The translations under genes were made by a program, and so were the position numbers. Below are positions 11,346 through 26,300 of a stretch of DNA of 64,000 nt, piece by piece (positions within the stretch are counted from its first letter, which is position 1; each line of letters opens with the position of its first letter). This DNA comes from Amphibalanus amphitrite. Lineage: Eukaryota > Arthropoda > Thecostraca > Balanomorpha > Balanidae. The notes beneath the pieces are model-generated. The model worked only from the letters and a program-made list of their open reading frames with translations, was not told where the DNA came from and searched no databases. Where the stretch lies: NCBI RefSeq assembly GCF_019059575.1, contig NW_024881699.1, forward strand, positions 496,001 to 560,000, written 5' to 3'.

Positions 11346-14300
11346 CTGCCGGGAGAAAGAGCGAGAGAGATCAGTTGCAAACACATACCAAAACCGAACA
11401 GGCTCTCACAGTCAGGTTTCACCTGGCTGATACAGTACCAGTTCGCACTCCCACCCCGGCGGCCCCGGTGACACCGTCATACACCGGTTCATCTCACACC
11501 ATTGAGCACCGTCCCAGTGATCGGCCGGCCGGCTCACGCGTATCAAACGCCCCACCCATTACGTGCATCGCGCCGCGCCCGGCGATTGATGACTCATTCG
11601 GCACGGGCCGCGGCGCGCCGCTGAAAGCCGGCGCCCATTTCGCGGCTGAGCGGTCCTCAGTAGGTCGGGGCCCGGTCGCCGAGCCGTCACCGGGCGCACG
11701 GAGCTCCCTGCGCCATCGCTGGGCGCCGCCGGCGGGTCCCACCAGAGCAGCGCGCTCATTAAGGAGGCTTTATGGGCGCCGCCGGCATTATGAGCGCCTT
11801 TAATACCTCATCTGTCTCAAGTACAGCGCTTACGGCAGAGCGGTTCACCACGTTTCGAATTCGGTCAAAAGCCGGCACGGCATGGCGACGGCCGTGCTCG
11901 CGGCTTCGATAGAACGCTCCGTCCGGACCCAATCATAGAGCCCAGCTGCCATGCGGTCCAGGCGGCCGGCAAAAGACCGGCTTCGCAGATATCTCCGATA
12001 TGGCTCAACAGCGCGGCTCCGTCCGAAAACCGAGAGCAAGCGTGAACACTGAACAGGCTGGCAAAACTTTGAATGTAATAAAAAAATTAATAAATACGAG
12101 ACCTCGCAATTTTTGCTAAGGTTGTGTACTAAAAATGGAGACCAAAGGTTAGGTTCCTAGCTTGTTTTCTCGTATTTCACAAAATCAACTATCCTAATAA
12201 TTCGTTCAGTCATATTTACTGCTGGCTCCTACGAAGCCACCGCCGTAATTTATCACCTGACCCGCTCTTTGTCATCAAAGCCGGGTAAAGGAATGGCTAA
12301 GGTGAGAAGAAATGTAATAGAGGAGGGTGGCGACCCTTTGAATATAAAGGACAGTCACAGAGTCCTATCAATTACCCGATGAGAATGTTAAGCGATTTAA
12401 CGATTCCAAACACCATTTGTGAATAAGAGTGTCGATTGTGAGCATACACACTCATACACAGCGCACACGATGAAAGGGGTCATTCCACGAGTCATGTTGA
12501 GTCCTAACTATCCCACTTAAAGTGAGCACTGGGTACTGTGTACTATGAAGACATTTTAGCCCTCAGATTTCGTCGAATACAGCAATCAAGCCCCTTCGTA
12601 AGTAACATGTCCCCTGTCCTGGTGCGCCGCTCCTCCCCGCTCTCCTCGCCGTGCGCGGCCCGGCTCATGAGCTGTGGCTCCCGGCAGGCAATCAGTGGCA
12701 CCCGCGCGCCGCGCGCCGGCACTGACCCGCTTGGCATGCCGGCGGCGGTGGCCAGTCGGGGGCAGGCCGCGTCATCGGCTCACGATTGGATGGCGTCTGC
12801 CCGGCCGGCCGGGACACCAAATCGGCACCGCATTGAAACGCCCCGCGGCTGTGGAGCTGAGGCTGTGCGGTCCTCAGGAATGCGGGCGGTTCATGGAGTA
12901 CGGCTCTCGCGAGATAAAGCGGTAGGTTTTGCACTTTTACATTTCCGGTTATATCTCAGAAACTAATCGAACTACGATGAAGCCATTTTACACGATCATG
13001 GCCGGCTTGTTACCCAACAAGTCGATCGCACCTTCAACACTTAAAAGCTTAAGACGACGAAGATATAGCCTGAAGTACACTAAATTTTATAGGTGCAAAA
13101 CCTACCGCTAAAACCCGCGAGACCTGTACGTAGAGACATAATGGTGAAAGGGAACTGTTGTGGTCGCCATATCATTTCGGTACGAGCTATTTGTATTCCC
13201 AGTCGCGTCGCAAAATTAAATTTAGAATTTAAAACTTCATCTGTGCCTATCTATGCCAGCCACACCACCGACAAATATACCTACCATGTTTCGCCAGACG
13301 GTACAAAAATATAACTTAGAGTAAATGCTCGCAGTAAGGAACCACGAAATTCCAGAAGCAGTCAACATGTAAGAGTAAATAGAATATGAAATAAGGTCCG
13401 TAAAACCAATCGCTTTTACAGCGATATTTTTTTTCTATAACACCATGCCACATCTCTGCCCCGCAGCTTTTCCTTGGAACGCCAGCGAAGGACAGCTCCT
13501 TCCAAGGCGGCGCCTCCGTTCCCTGTCTTTGGGTCCTGCCGTTTGGCCACCCCTCTCCCGTACCATCCCCACGCGCCAGGGGCTCCGTCCGGCGGCCGTT
13601 CCCATCCCACCGATATCATTAGAACTGCGCCGCCGCTGCTGCCGGCCCCTCAGTTTCCCGGTTCACAGTTCTGGCCGAGTTACCACGGGAGTGTGAGCCA
13701 GGGCGGGCGGGGGCAGTTCGACTTTGACACACATTACGAGACGATAAGCCGGCGCCGCCGCCGAGCGGGCGGGGGCGGGGGCGGGGGCCGACCGGGTGTC
13801 GTCGCTCCCACGCCGACGATGCACTGTTCAAACACGGCCGCGACCGGCCCGCTATTATCGAAACGGCGGCGCGCGACAATGGTGGCGCACGGCACCGCTC
13901 TGCGGCAAAGACAGCGCAGCGACACACGGCCGACCGCCCATGCATATTTCCTCCCCATGGAGCCGGTCAAAGGACAGTCAGACAGACACAAATGGCACAA
14001 AGTACACGGACCATCCCACCCACACAGCGTACTGCACACAAAACGCCATAAACTCGCCTGTCACACGGCACCGACAGCGGTATTAACCTATTAACCCCGC
14101 ATATTGCGCGACCCAAATCGGCGACCCGATATAGCAATCAGTCGCCCGTTCGACGGGGTCCCGCGGGATCCGCTCCCATTAGGAGGGAGACGGCGATCCT
14201 ATCATGGCACGGCACCCCAGACGGAGCTCCTGGTTCATCGCCAAGGCAGCGGTCACTGCGCCCAGTGCATCGCCGCAGAGAAACCAGGTGGTTATTGAGA

Positions 14301-17300
14301 TTGGTAATTGTGAGTGGACCACTATGAAATGGCAAAATCAGGGAAACCACGCAGGTGGCTTGGAATAACTGCTCACCCGAAAGCCAGAGAAAGGAAGAGT
14401 TCATGAGCTTCCTTGGCATAAACATTGCATGTCAACAGGATGTGAACTAAATGGACGTGTAGAATAATAAAACAATTGAAGTCAGCGTCTCTCAATTTTT
14501 CACCTAACCTGACATCTGCCATCTATTCTCAGCTGCGTTTTCTGCGAACACCCAACGCGACCGCGGCGTCCATCACCCTTCAGCGTTCATCGCTCTCCTC
14601 CGCACGCCGATATCGAAAACCGACACGGACGGATGGCCGGCTCACCGCCGACTTTGCATCGCGCCACCTCCACACCGCAGAAATTTATGAAACACCCATA
14701 TGAATTTCATAAGACGCGACCCACCCATTGATCATTTATGATAAACAACGCGCGGCTGGGCGCGGTGCGGCCGCCAGGGCGTCGCTCCCCTTCCCCTCTC
14801 TCCGGGGAGGGCGGCAGTGCCGGTCCCCGCAGCTCATATCCTGGCGCGCCCTTTCAATGTAGCCGCCGACCGCCCCGGCAGCTTATCTGCAGAACGGCCC
14901 GTGTTTCCCGGTATAGGACTGTCTCCAGGGCATCCTGAAGTTGCCCACTTGACTAACCCACGTTAAACTCTGAAAAGGAATTTTATTTTCGATTAAAGGG
15001 TACTGCGTAGTTGTGTTTCCATTTGCATGCATTGCACCGTAAATAAAGTATATGTAAATGCATACAATTTAAGAATAAGGCTCCGAAATGATGTTAACTC
15101 AAACGCTCCCAGTTTCACCATCAAACCACACATGGCAGCACAAGTGACAATTTCCTGCCCTGTGGCCCACCTGTAGACGCGACCCACCGCAGACTCTACG
15201 GGTGATGATTCCAGTTTACTGCACCTACAGCCACAAAACCGACCGTAAACCCGACCGTTATAGCCGATAATCCAGAAATCGGCGGTGTCCGTGCCAGCCA
15301 ACTACACAATCAATTGACCCAAATGATGATCTGATACGTTAGTTACATTACATTTGCTATATTTTCGATACAAATCGACTTGCAGAAGATTAATCAAATG
15401 ACATCACTTTTGATAAACTCACTCATCCATAGCGAGGACAATAGGTGTAAATGACATTCAAATAAAAAACTGCCACCAATATCGCGAAAACGATCATCAC
15501 GTATCGATACTTCCTGACCTTCAGTTGCCGTTTTTTTTTCTGCACCATTGCGCCGCTGCTGGCAGTCATGTCCCCGTGCCCATCACTGGACGGCCCGCGT
15601 GGCCTACCACCACACAATTATCCGGTCCCCAGAGTCGCCGCCACGCCCGCTACGGTCTCGTCACGGCGGACACGGCCCGCTACGGCGGCTACGGCCCTAC
15701 TACGACCCTGTTATGGCGGCTACGGCTCGCTACGGCGACCGGGCGATGACAGAGCAGTGCAGACATCGTCCGCGAGCAACAGTGCCGTGCCTTAGCGGAG
15801 CAGGCGTGAAACGTGGTGTTAGGTCGGAGCCGGTTCGAGCCGACTGCTGTGTTGCATTCGTTGAAAAGCCAACGCCAAGTCATATTTTGAGACTGTCATC
15901 TCAAAATATTGATCTCAAAATATGACCTCCTTCGGATCAGACTCCTCAGACTCTGCGTTGACCCAGCCTGCCCGATACGCCCCCGCCGTCCCCCGTCCCA
16001 GGGGAGGGGTCACGGGATGACCCGTGGGGGGCAGCGGCGCGACACGGCCCGTCATCTGATCACAGGCGAGTGGGGCGGGGCGACCATCGCTCTGTACCCA
16101 GGGGGAGCTCAGGGGGGAGGGGGTCAGAGCCGGCCGGCCGGGACCCTAGATAACAGCGGAGATAAAAATACGCCTTCCAGACGTTGCAGCAGCCCCCAGG
16201 CAGCAAAGAATAAAGCTGCTGATAGCTGAAACGATGGCTCGGATGAAGCCATACAATAATATCATTCTCTGACATTATCGTATCGAATCGTATCGATAAT
16301 CGCCGGCCCGATTGAGATTTCCTCCGCAATTTAGCGATCATTGTGCAGTCGCCGGCGGGCTCGGCGGTATCTATTGTCTGTGATGGCATCCGAAGACAGC
16401 TAATGTGCAGCAATAGCGGCGGCGGTGGCCGGGTCGGCCGCCGCCGGCCATTGCCGTCCATCAGTTGATAACGGTGGAGGCCTGGGGCGCCGCGCCGCGC
16501 AGCCGGGCAGCTCCGGTCAGCAGCCGGGCAGCCCCGGCCGGCAGATCAGAGCCCGCACCGCGCTGCTCCCGTGTCGAGTTTCTTGTCGTCGACTTCTGGA
16601 CAGCCGCGCACACACCGCCGCCTCAGTGCCCGGGATTCAGGCCGGCTGCCCGACGACAGAACATTGACGCGCAGTTGTCGGGCAAGATGCGCTCCCTAGC
16701 CGTCCATCAGACGCACTTTGACCGGCGCCGCGGAAAAAACCTGACCGCTAATGTATCTCTCAATACCTACATCGCATGTATCGGATTATGTAGCTAATAT
16801 CTGTCAAAGCAAATGGAACGTAACCTATAAAACCAAACAGGAAAACAACATAAGCCTGCCTCAAGGTCAATATCAGCAAAATCAATATCCTACCCGCTGA
16901 TATGGATCCTATGTTAGGTTACGCTTATGTAAAAAGCTACAGGTTCTAGCGGATAACCAAGGCAGCCCCCTCAACTCCATTGCACCACCTTTGCATATTT
17001 ATCGTTTATCAGTTCAGTGGTGAGTGGTCAATGGTCAGTGGCCAGCGGCCAGTAGTCAGTGGTCACTGTTCAGTGGCCAGTGGTCAGTGGTCAGCGGCCA
17101 CCCTCTGTGGAGCGCCGGGTCCGTCGGTGAACGGTCAGAGCCCGGTCACCGGCCGGCCAGGCCCGATATCAGCTCAGCCCTCACCGGGTATAATCCGGTG
17201 CCGGCGGCAGATGGCTGCCCCACTGAGCCGATCACTGCTCCCGGACCTGGAGATATACCGGCACGCCAGGCCACGCGCAGGGTAGGCCGGGGCAGAGGCG

Positions 17301-20300
17301 GACAGAGAACAGGAGAGGGAGAGAGGAGGGAGAATAGAGGAGGTCACTTCAGGCTAAGGCTAGGTAACTGACTGAGGGTAACCTCTTCATGATTTCGCAA
17401 AAAAATAATCCAATATTTCACAGTGTTTTGTGTCAAAATAGGCGTAAGAGCCTGTCCCAGGCACAAAAGCAGAGTCGATTGGATCATCCGCCGCAGTGAC
17501 CGTCCTCACCTTGAGGAAGAGTCCGAGGTAGGCCTGCGCCAGCTCGAAGTCGCGGCACGAGTCCAGCTGGTGATGCAGCGTCATAAGGAAGAGCCGCAGC
17601 AGCTTGGGCGAGCTGCCGGGCGCGGGCGCCAGCTGCCGCAGCTCAGAGTCCAGCTGCCACGGACCGAAGGTCTTCAGCAGCGTCATGACAGCGTCATCTG
17701 CAGGACAAAAAAAGCATGCCGTCAATCAGAGCAACGGTACGCGCAAGGTCGAAGATAAGTACGGGGCCTTCAGCACAAATTTGGATCAGAGGAAACAGCG
17801 CGGTTTGTACAGATACCGACCGGAACCTCAGTGGTGTAGCAAATTGCCTTTATAACCTAGGATGTAAAGAAAAATCGTAAGAGAAAATGGTGTTAACCTA
17901 CCAACGAAGGCAAAATATGCACACAGGACAGAGCTCAGCTTACTTAAAACGCGGGTGACGAAAACACCCGTCACCCACACGCCAGTACATTTGCGTAATT
18001 GTAGATGGTGACGGCCGACGGGCCATTATTCTGTCATGCACAGTCAAACGTACAATTTTGTCACATTGACAGTTGCACAGCCGAGTTTGAATGACGGTCT
18101 CCAGCGCGATAATCACAGTAAATTTACTTTGCATTATAACGAGGTTAACAAAGAACCTATTGCGCCAGCACAAAAAAAAACATTGTTGCAGACTTTAATC
18201 ACACGTCATACGCCATTCGCAATGTAGGAGGGCGTGGCGGCTCTCGGGGAAGATCAGGGACACATATCGCGTACATACCATCCAGCATCCTTAATGCTGT
18301 GGAAATATCCGAATAAGTTATTTAGGAAAACTCACCAACCGCAAGCCCGCTGCATTAGTCTTATTTTCAATAGCGAGATAAATACCAAAGGTATTCAACA
18401 GTAGAACATCCATAAAGCATACATTAGCAGTTTACTAGTGACAATAAGAATCGTTAAGCTGTCAGGCGCCGTTCAACAGCGCACCCCGCACTGTCAGACG
18501 GATGACTCCCGGTCAATTCGTTTGTCAGCCGATAAATCACACCCAGTGTCGGCCATACGTCTCTGTGGAGCGGCGGCTCGTCCCCAGACCGTCCGGTCCG
18601 ACCCACACCGGCAGCTGGGGAGGCTCGCACGCCGGCGGACCTCCACGCCGCCACCGTCACCGGCTTCCGAGACTTATAACGTCACGGTGAGACCGACCGA
18701 ATCAGCCCCCCCCCCCCCCCGGAGATACACCTCTCCTTCTCCGTACCGCCACTGACGGTGACCCCTCCCCCTCCTCCCCACCGCCGTGTGAACTGTCTCC
18801 CAGAACACTCATACCTGACGAGCTAAGTTCTGTTGAATGACACCCCGGCCACAGCAGCCGACAGCCCCCCCCCCCCCCCTTCCCCACCGCCCCATGTATC
18901 ACCCGACCACGGCGGCACAATATTGGACAGCTTCGAACACGGGCCGTTCCAAAGTCATCAGGACGCTCTGAGACGCCGCCCATCTCATTCATATACCCGG
19001 AAGGGAGCGGGGCTAGTTTCCTACATCAGCCTCGGCGATCAGAGGCGGCAGCGGCAGCCAGTGTGATGGAAAATCGGCGACGGTAGTTCATCGGCGCTCA
19101 ACGGGGAACAACTACAGAGTCGTCTCTTCGAGTACGAAACCTATACCGCCCGTATTCATGGCCGGCATGGGGATTTACTCGAAATCGTTTCATTCTTATT
19201 TTACAAGGCCGTAACTTTGCTAGCCAGTTACAGTACAGTATATGTAAAGGCATGGGCCTTGTCTTAGAGCGTAATGCAGCATGACGCTATGCCGAGGCAC
19301 AAAGAACCGAAATAATCGCGGCCAACGGTGTCACACCATAAAACAGTCCTCAGAGTAGTCGCTGTGGTCCCATGTGTCCCATCTCCCCGTCCACCCCTAT
19401 CGTGACGTCAGCGCTGGCGCGCGCTATCGTCCTCACGCCCGGCTGGTGGCACGCCATCGTTAGCGCGCGCCACCGACCCCAGTTAGAGGAATGTTTTCAG
19501 ATCCGCCGTCCACGCTCGCAGATATGTAGCAAATGACGCACGATACGGGCGCCGGCAAATACGCGGATTAGGCCGATTATGCAAACTGGCGATATTTGGT
19601 GACACTATTGGCGGTAGTGGTGGTCGCTCGCAACTACGAAATAATGCGACGCGAAACACTAGCATTTAGCAACGCTTCAATAAGTCCAGATTTATTCATT
19701 GTGGCATTCTATTTGAACCTCGAACTATGTCCAAAAGATTAAAGTCGGTGCGCATTTAAATGAATATTAAATGTAAAGGCGCGCAGGTAAACATAATCAT
19801 AAAAGGGACCAGCACCGATTAAGCAATTGCGGGGGCTATCTATACCTACTACGCACACCCTTCAGGGCTGACCTATCAGCGTTCCTACCACCGAGATGAG
19901 TGCAGACCAAGAGAAGCAGCCAGCCCCAGAAGACGCGCGGTCACGCTCTGTCGACACACAGACGTGCTAGTCGGCGGCCGAGCGGCCCGTCCGTGCGGAA
20001 CACCGTCGAGCACCCCCTCCAGTCGCGCTCCGGCGGCGCACGAGGAGCCCCGTGTCGGTACGGACCGAGAGGGCCACGGGGGCGTGAACGGCGCCCAGAC
20101 CCCGGCCGAGGGAACGAGTTGACGGTCTGACAACAATGGCAGGATGTTGACAGACGTCGGAGTCTCACACACAAACGGACAGACGGGGAGAGGCCACTCT
20201 GGCACGGCTTGGAGGTGAGGAGACAGGAGACGACAGCGGCTCACACAGGAACGCCGAGGTATGGAGCAGGTGACAGGCGGAAGCGACCCCGCGACCTTCG

Positions 20301-23300
20301 CGACAGGTCGGAAAGGGCAGCTGAAATAATTAATATGCGAATCACACATTACCTAAAACATCGTCTTGCATTTTTTCTCTTGCTGCAAACGAAGATACAC
20401 ATTACTAGTGAATGGGAAATTTCACTCTAATAGCATATCGTTAACGATCTGCGATCATTTCAGAACTGTCCAGAAAGAGCCAAGAGTGAGGAAAGGCAAG
20501 CCGACTCTTCCCGTCAACCTCCACGGCGCATTCATCTAGCAGATCTGTATAGTGTATACCGCCAGCCCGACAGCGCAACCATGGTCGTACAGCGACGTCT
20601 AAAGTACCGACCCCGGACTAATGGACCGTGCTGCAAACGACCCCGCAGGGACATTGAAGACGGTGGGGACGGGGCAGAGGGGGAGGGGACTCGAGTGCGG
20701 GGCGGGGCAACTGACAGACTGATTGCCCCAAGTAGACAGTGCTTTGGTGGGTCCATATAAGATCGGCACGAAAATCTGAGAATCATGATTACCCGCATAC
20801 GTACACACACAAAAAAAAACAGCAAACAAATACACAAAATTGCCCCGGCGGACTTAGGACACCGTGCGGACTGTAGACTGTCCACTTTTCACGAAAGCTC
20901 TCAGTTCTCACCTCTAAAAACTATGACGTCAAGCGCGCCCCGCCCGACCGCCACCTGTCCCCTCCCAGGCCGTTATTCGGTGAAGTCACAGACCCCACGG
21001 AACGATCTCTGGGAACCCGTGACCCTGTGAAACGGTGCGTGGAACGCCGACACCGATATACCGACGCCGGATCTCCGGCTTCATACAGGTGTGTCACACA
21101 CCACGGATATGGACATCTGCGGATATCACCGCTACAGGGAAATGGATCAGAAAATCGGGAAGGTGTCCTTGCTGACATTCCATGAAGCAATGCGGTCATC
21201 AGCCTGTCTGGCATCAAAAGCCAGTTGCAAGAATATGAACGTCGTGCTGATACTGTCAAATCCTGTCTATCTGAGCCAGCGTTTCTGAGACATATTGCCC
21301 GTTCACACATCATTAATTCCATCCAGTCGACAGTGAGTGATTTGTGAAGATTCCGGCGGGCCGGCCCGTCCCGCAGCATCTCCAGCGTTGGGTCGGTGGC
21401 CAGCCCCGTCCGTCGGTCGGTGGCCGGTACGGCGCGGCGCGGCGGAGAGCCGAGATCAAGGTGCCACTGCCGGGCCGGGTCACCGGGTGGATCGCCGGTA
21501 GCCGGGGTCACTCGGGTCGGCAGCCCGGGGCTCAGACACAGTCCAGACACAGACGTCCATATGAAATACGAATCCACCGGGACCTGTGGAGGCCGTGTCA
21601 GTTCGCTGAGGAACAGTGACAGCGCAGTCGGGTTTGTTTTCAGCCGCTGTATGGAAAACTACGGCTTTTAAACTACACAACCGCGATGAAAACTAATAAC
21701 AACGCAAATAATGTAACGTAAAAACGGAAGCTGAACACAACCAAAACACGAGTATTACGCAAACCTCCAATGTTACTCGACATTGGATACAAATAAACAG
21801 AGGCCCACTGTTCGGTCAGAAGGCCGGAAGGAAGTAATAAGCCTGAGTGTAGGCTCCACACAGACATCGTCAAATTCTCCTAGCTGACAATCACTCGGTT
21901 GTTTTTCGCTCGCCGGCGGTCTGACTGAATATTTCAACAATGTTCAATATTCTGAAAGCACATCCTCCAGTCAAAGCGCGCCCACGGCCCGACCGAAAAC
22001 ACCCCGGGCTGTCACCATCGACAGGCACGGGCCGGCGCGCGGCGGCATCGCACATCATTGGGCGCGTCACCCAAACGGCGGCCACCTCCAGCCAGCCGAG
22101 TCAACAACGGACGGCCGATCGGAGACTGAGTGCCGCGGCGATACAGCCAATAACCACCAGCCACGCATTTGGCGCCGTGTTAATAATAGCACGGCGTGCG
22201 CCCTGTGCCATAAGTAATCTGAATGTCGCCGGCAGCCGGCCGTGAGCCCAGCTTTGATCTTCGATCGTGGCCCCGACCTCGGGGCCCGGTCCGCCTCATT
22301 TCTCCCTGTATGTCATGTGTTGGGCCTCCCCGGACATACCGCCGCAGCGGACCTACGACAACACGGGCCCGTCACGCTATCCACCCCCCCCCCCCCCCGA
22401 CACGGCAGTCGTTATTAGCCATACACTGCCCTACCCTCCCCCTGGAGAAAACAGATCTGGGAAGCACGCCAGGGTAGATACAGGCAGCCATACAGGCCTC
22501 GTGGTATTGTGCAATGGAAAGAACACGACGTTTATCAATATGCCTGAGACTTCAGCTTAAGCGATTTCGATTGGTCACGACCCCGACGGCTCGCAAACGA
22601 TCCACATTCGAACATGTGACATTGCTAGCATTATCACAAAAAAGCCAGTGAATTAACGTTATGATCATCACGTCCCCCAGGGTCTGTCTACCCACAGACG
22701 AGTCCCTTGAATTCTATTCATCCTGTAACCATCCATTCGCCTCAGCCTGTGCCACTCGTGCCGCCTCGACCCTGCAAGGTCAGACCGACGGTCGACGGAC
22801 CGACGGGCCGAAGAACGGACCGACGGGAGGAGACCCCAGTCAATACCCGACTCCAGCTGGCTCAGAAGTCGGTAAGATGCCGGATGACGTGACATTATAC
22901 GACTGAATGACCGTCATAGCATGTGTGGTCCGAATCGGACAGACGCCACAAGACGTTCGGTACCAGCAGATTCGATTTCCATATCGCATTAGAGAAAAGC
23001 TGTTTTAACAATGGTGATGATGATTACGCTGGTGGTTGACATTTCAGAGCGCACTAACTTCCTCAGTCACCGCCGTGCCGCCCAACTGTTTTAATTACGA
23101 CCGCCTTGCCGAACAGCCGTACCCAAGTAGGCCGTTGAAGGTATCTCCGGCCGTGCACAAGTTTGGCGGTCGGCCGGCCGGCCGGCGACAGGCCACTGAA
23201 CGATGTCGTCTGGTCCGGGACCGCTGAAATAAGGCGGAACAGCCCCCGAGACCATTCAGGCCAGACAAAGCGGCCATTAACACCAGACTCCTCCCGTTCC

Positions 23301-26300
23301 GGCCGTCTCTCTCGGTCGGGTCGGTGGTGTCGCTCGCCGCGCCGCTCACTGGTCGGTCCCGGCGACATGGCCCGGTCACTGGACTTGTCAGAGCGGTTAC
23401 CAGATCCCGCGTCCGCGTCATTACCGGGCCCGTGTCTGCACCATCACCGGACCACGACTATTTCTATATATTCATCACAGACGCTACACCTTTCCTTCGC
23501 AGCCGGAACCGCAGCAGCCAAGGCTGTCGGTTCGGTCTCCAGCCCAGCACATCTTTTCCCGCTTCTGGACCGGTCAGCCGCTGCTGACACTTGTGGCCAA
23601 GTCGGCTGTTAAATCCAGCGAGTCCCGGCTCAGACTGCGCCGCCGGGCCGCGAGCACCGCTCACAGAAGAGCCGGTCCGTCCGAACGCCTGTGTATTCCC
23701 GCATCGATCAACCGGGCGGCAGAGGCGGCATGCCCGCATCGCATTTCGGCGCCGGCCCTCGGATAAATCGCCGCTAGCTGCCGGCGGTCTGTGCAATATT
23801 GATGGCTCCGCACCGCAGCCATCCGGAGACCGCGGCGGAGGATCGGCGTGCGTCGGCCCCACCGCAAAACGCTCCCCGGCAAACGGCGACTTGCAAGCCG
23901 ATAACGCAACAGAAACTCGCGGCGCTGAAGAGCTGCCGGCGCAGCCATTGAGGGGAGATTAGACGGACGATGCAGCAGCACGGTAACTCGGCAAATAGCT
24001 CAGGCTGTACCGCTGGCAAACACGTGATAGCGGCTCAGACCCGTGCGGTCCTCCCATTACCCGGGATCCGGGTGAATGCTGGTATTATCCCGACGGAAAA
24101 GACGACGTATGATGATACCGTAATGTTTCAGGTGGGCGCTTTGGTAAATGTCCTGCAGCTACTTAGATGGATAATGGCATCCCAGTAATGGGTTTCCAAA
24201 GATTTCATCGTTATTGAAGTTGTTCCCATGTAAAACCGTGGGCAAGGTATGTGGGCAGACAGACAGACATTTGCCGTAACAGAGGACAGTCCAATTCCCC
24301 AACAGCTACAAACTGCTGACAAAGCCACAGACGACCGGAACACTACCCCGTCGGCGCAGCAATGAACAGAGCGGCACGGTCGAGAGTACCGTAAAACAGC
24401 GTCCATTCCGGTGCATCCAGAAGCAAGGAGGAGCTGGTGAAAGGGCAGCTCAGACAGAACTTCAGAGAAGGCAGAGGAGCGAACAAAGCAGTAAATGGGC
24501 ACCAAAAACCATGCGGTGAGGACTGAGGAACCAGCCTAAAGGTTTAGCTACACTATGCGGGATCCTACGTCCGTGATCTGCGAGTTTGCGGGTTTTGCAG
24601 AAAATCGGTACGCAGGTCAAGTTCAGCTGATAGGAAATACACAGGGTCGGCTACACTGGGGTCACGCAGATTCAGTCAAGGAAATCCCGGACGTTCAGTA
24701 CGGAAATGCCGGATAGTCAGGACGGTCAGGATGTTCCGTACGGTCGTACCGATATAAAGTTCAGAGCTACGAACTTTTTTTGCAGAATCTGCGTGATTGC
24801 GTGATATGAGACTTGGCGCACTTCGTGGCGTACCGTATGAATCCAAGTGACGTAATTAATAATTGTTTCTTCAATTTTCATGTGTTTTTGATGTTTTATT
24901 ACCCAATTAACTTATTATTAATAAAATAGTAAAAAAGCAAACTTAATAAGCGTTTGTTGCGAAAACATTTATTACCCAGTAAACATGCCGACGTCGGCCC
25001 GACGTCGGCCGACGTCGGGGTGACGTCGGCAACTCGGCATTGGCATGCCGACGTCGGCCCGACGTCGGTCCAACCTCGGCAAGACGTCGGCTGGATGTCG
25101 GATATGCCCGCATGTTCCGACGTCCAGCCGAGGTCCAGCCGACGTCGGGCCGACGTCGGACCGAGATCAATTGCTGAGGTCCAGCCGACGTCGGGCCGAC
25201 GTCGGGGCGACGTCGGACCGACATCGGCCGCTGTTTTGACCGTTAAAATAATATAAAATACATGTTTCATGTTTCATAAAGAGCTTCTGTATTCAAAATA
25301 TCCTCAGGAAACTCAAATCTTCCTCAACGCCGCAACCCCCTGATCCGGACCTGACGGGAAACTTTATCCCATTTGGGATTGCCCGTAAGCCGAGCTCGCC
25401 CGTAGCCGGGTGCGGTGAGTGCTTGGGGGCTGCTCGGCCTATCCTTTGGTCAGGCTCAGCCCCGGCAACTCACCAGGGCCGGGCCCAGTTCATATAGAAA
25501 GGCCAGTCGGCAAGTGTCACTTTGCCAAAGTGCCACTTATCAAAGGGACACTTTGGGAAACGTTGGTGCAGGTGTGTAAGAGTGGCTATATGAATCCATT
25601 GTGGGGTCGCCCTTTCCAATAAGTGTCACGTAACAGCAATGGGACCAGGGACTCTATATGAACTGGACCCAGGGTGCTCGCCAAGAAGACCAATGTCTCC
25701 ATCCTATGATCCTTCCGGCTCTGAAATGATCTTGTCAGACCGAAAGGGCATAACCCAACAAAACAAACCAAATTCGTTAGCTGGCTGTGTGGTGTAGTGG
25801 TTAGTGCACTAACCTCGCGTTCGAAGGACACGGGGTTCGAATCCCATCGCCGGCTGATGCTTTTGGCGTGTTGTCCCAGTAAACATGCCGACGTCGGCGA
25901 CTGGGGGGCTCGAATCCCGCCGCCGGTTGATATTTTTGGCGCGTTGTCCCAATAAACATGCCGACGTCGGCCCCGTCGGTCCAACGACAAACGATCTCGT
26001 CAACCTCGGCAAACGATCTCGTCAACCTCGGCAAACGATCTCGGCCCGACGTCGGCTCGACGTCGGCTGGACTTCGGCTGGACGTCGGAACATGCGGGCA
26101 TATCCGACGTCCAGCCGATGTCGGGCCGAGGTTGAACCGACGTTGGGCCGACGTCGGGCCGAGCCTCGGCCCGACGTCGGGCCGACGTCGGCATGTTTAC
26201 TGGGTAGTTGTTATTATTACGTCAGCATACAATAATTCACGGAAATTCTGGAAAATCGCAGAAATCGATGTCAAGGAAGTCTCGCAATCACGGATCTGCA

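Larger units (their letters stand above)
11346..17509 (-). other. WDR36: WDR36 last intron (6.2 kb)
   Basis: Mostly single-copy DNA, alternating GC-rich blocks (11.45-11.9, 12.6-12.9, 13.45-14.1 and 16.0-16.7 kb) with AT-rich spacers. It contains a small MITE-like element (12905-13122) and a GGTCAGTGGCCAGT-type minisatellite (17021-17100). The long open frames at 13474-14094 and elsewhere are GC-driven and have no recognisable domain. Confidence 0.7.

Noticed and set aside
13474-14094. 206-codon open frame on the + strand
   Set aside because: GC-rich sequence lacking stops in several frames at once; no domain, no splice sites, and it lies in the WDR36 intron.
25781-25855. Functional tRNA gene
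   Set aside because: A and B boxes are good, but the acceptor stem and anticodon stem do not pair; better explained as a SINE head.
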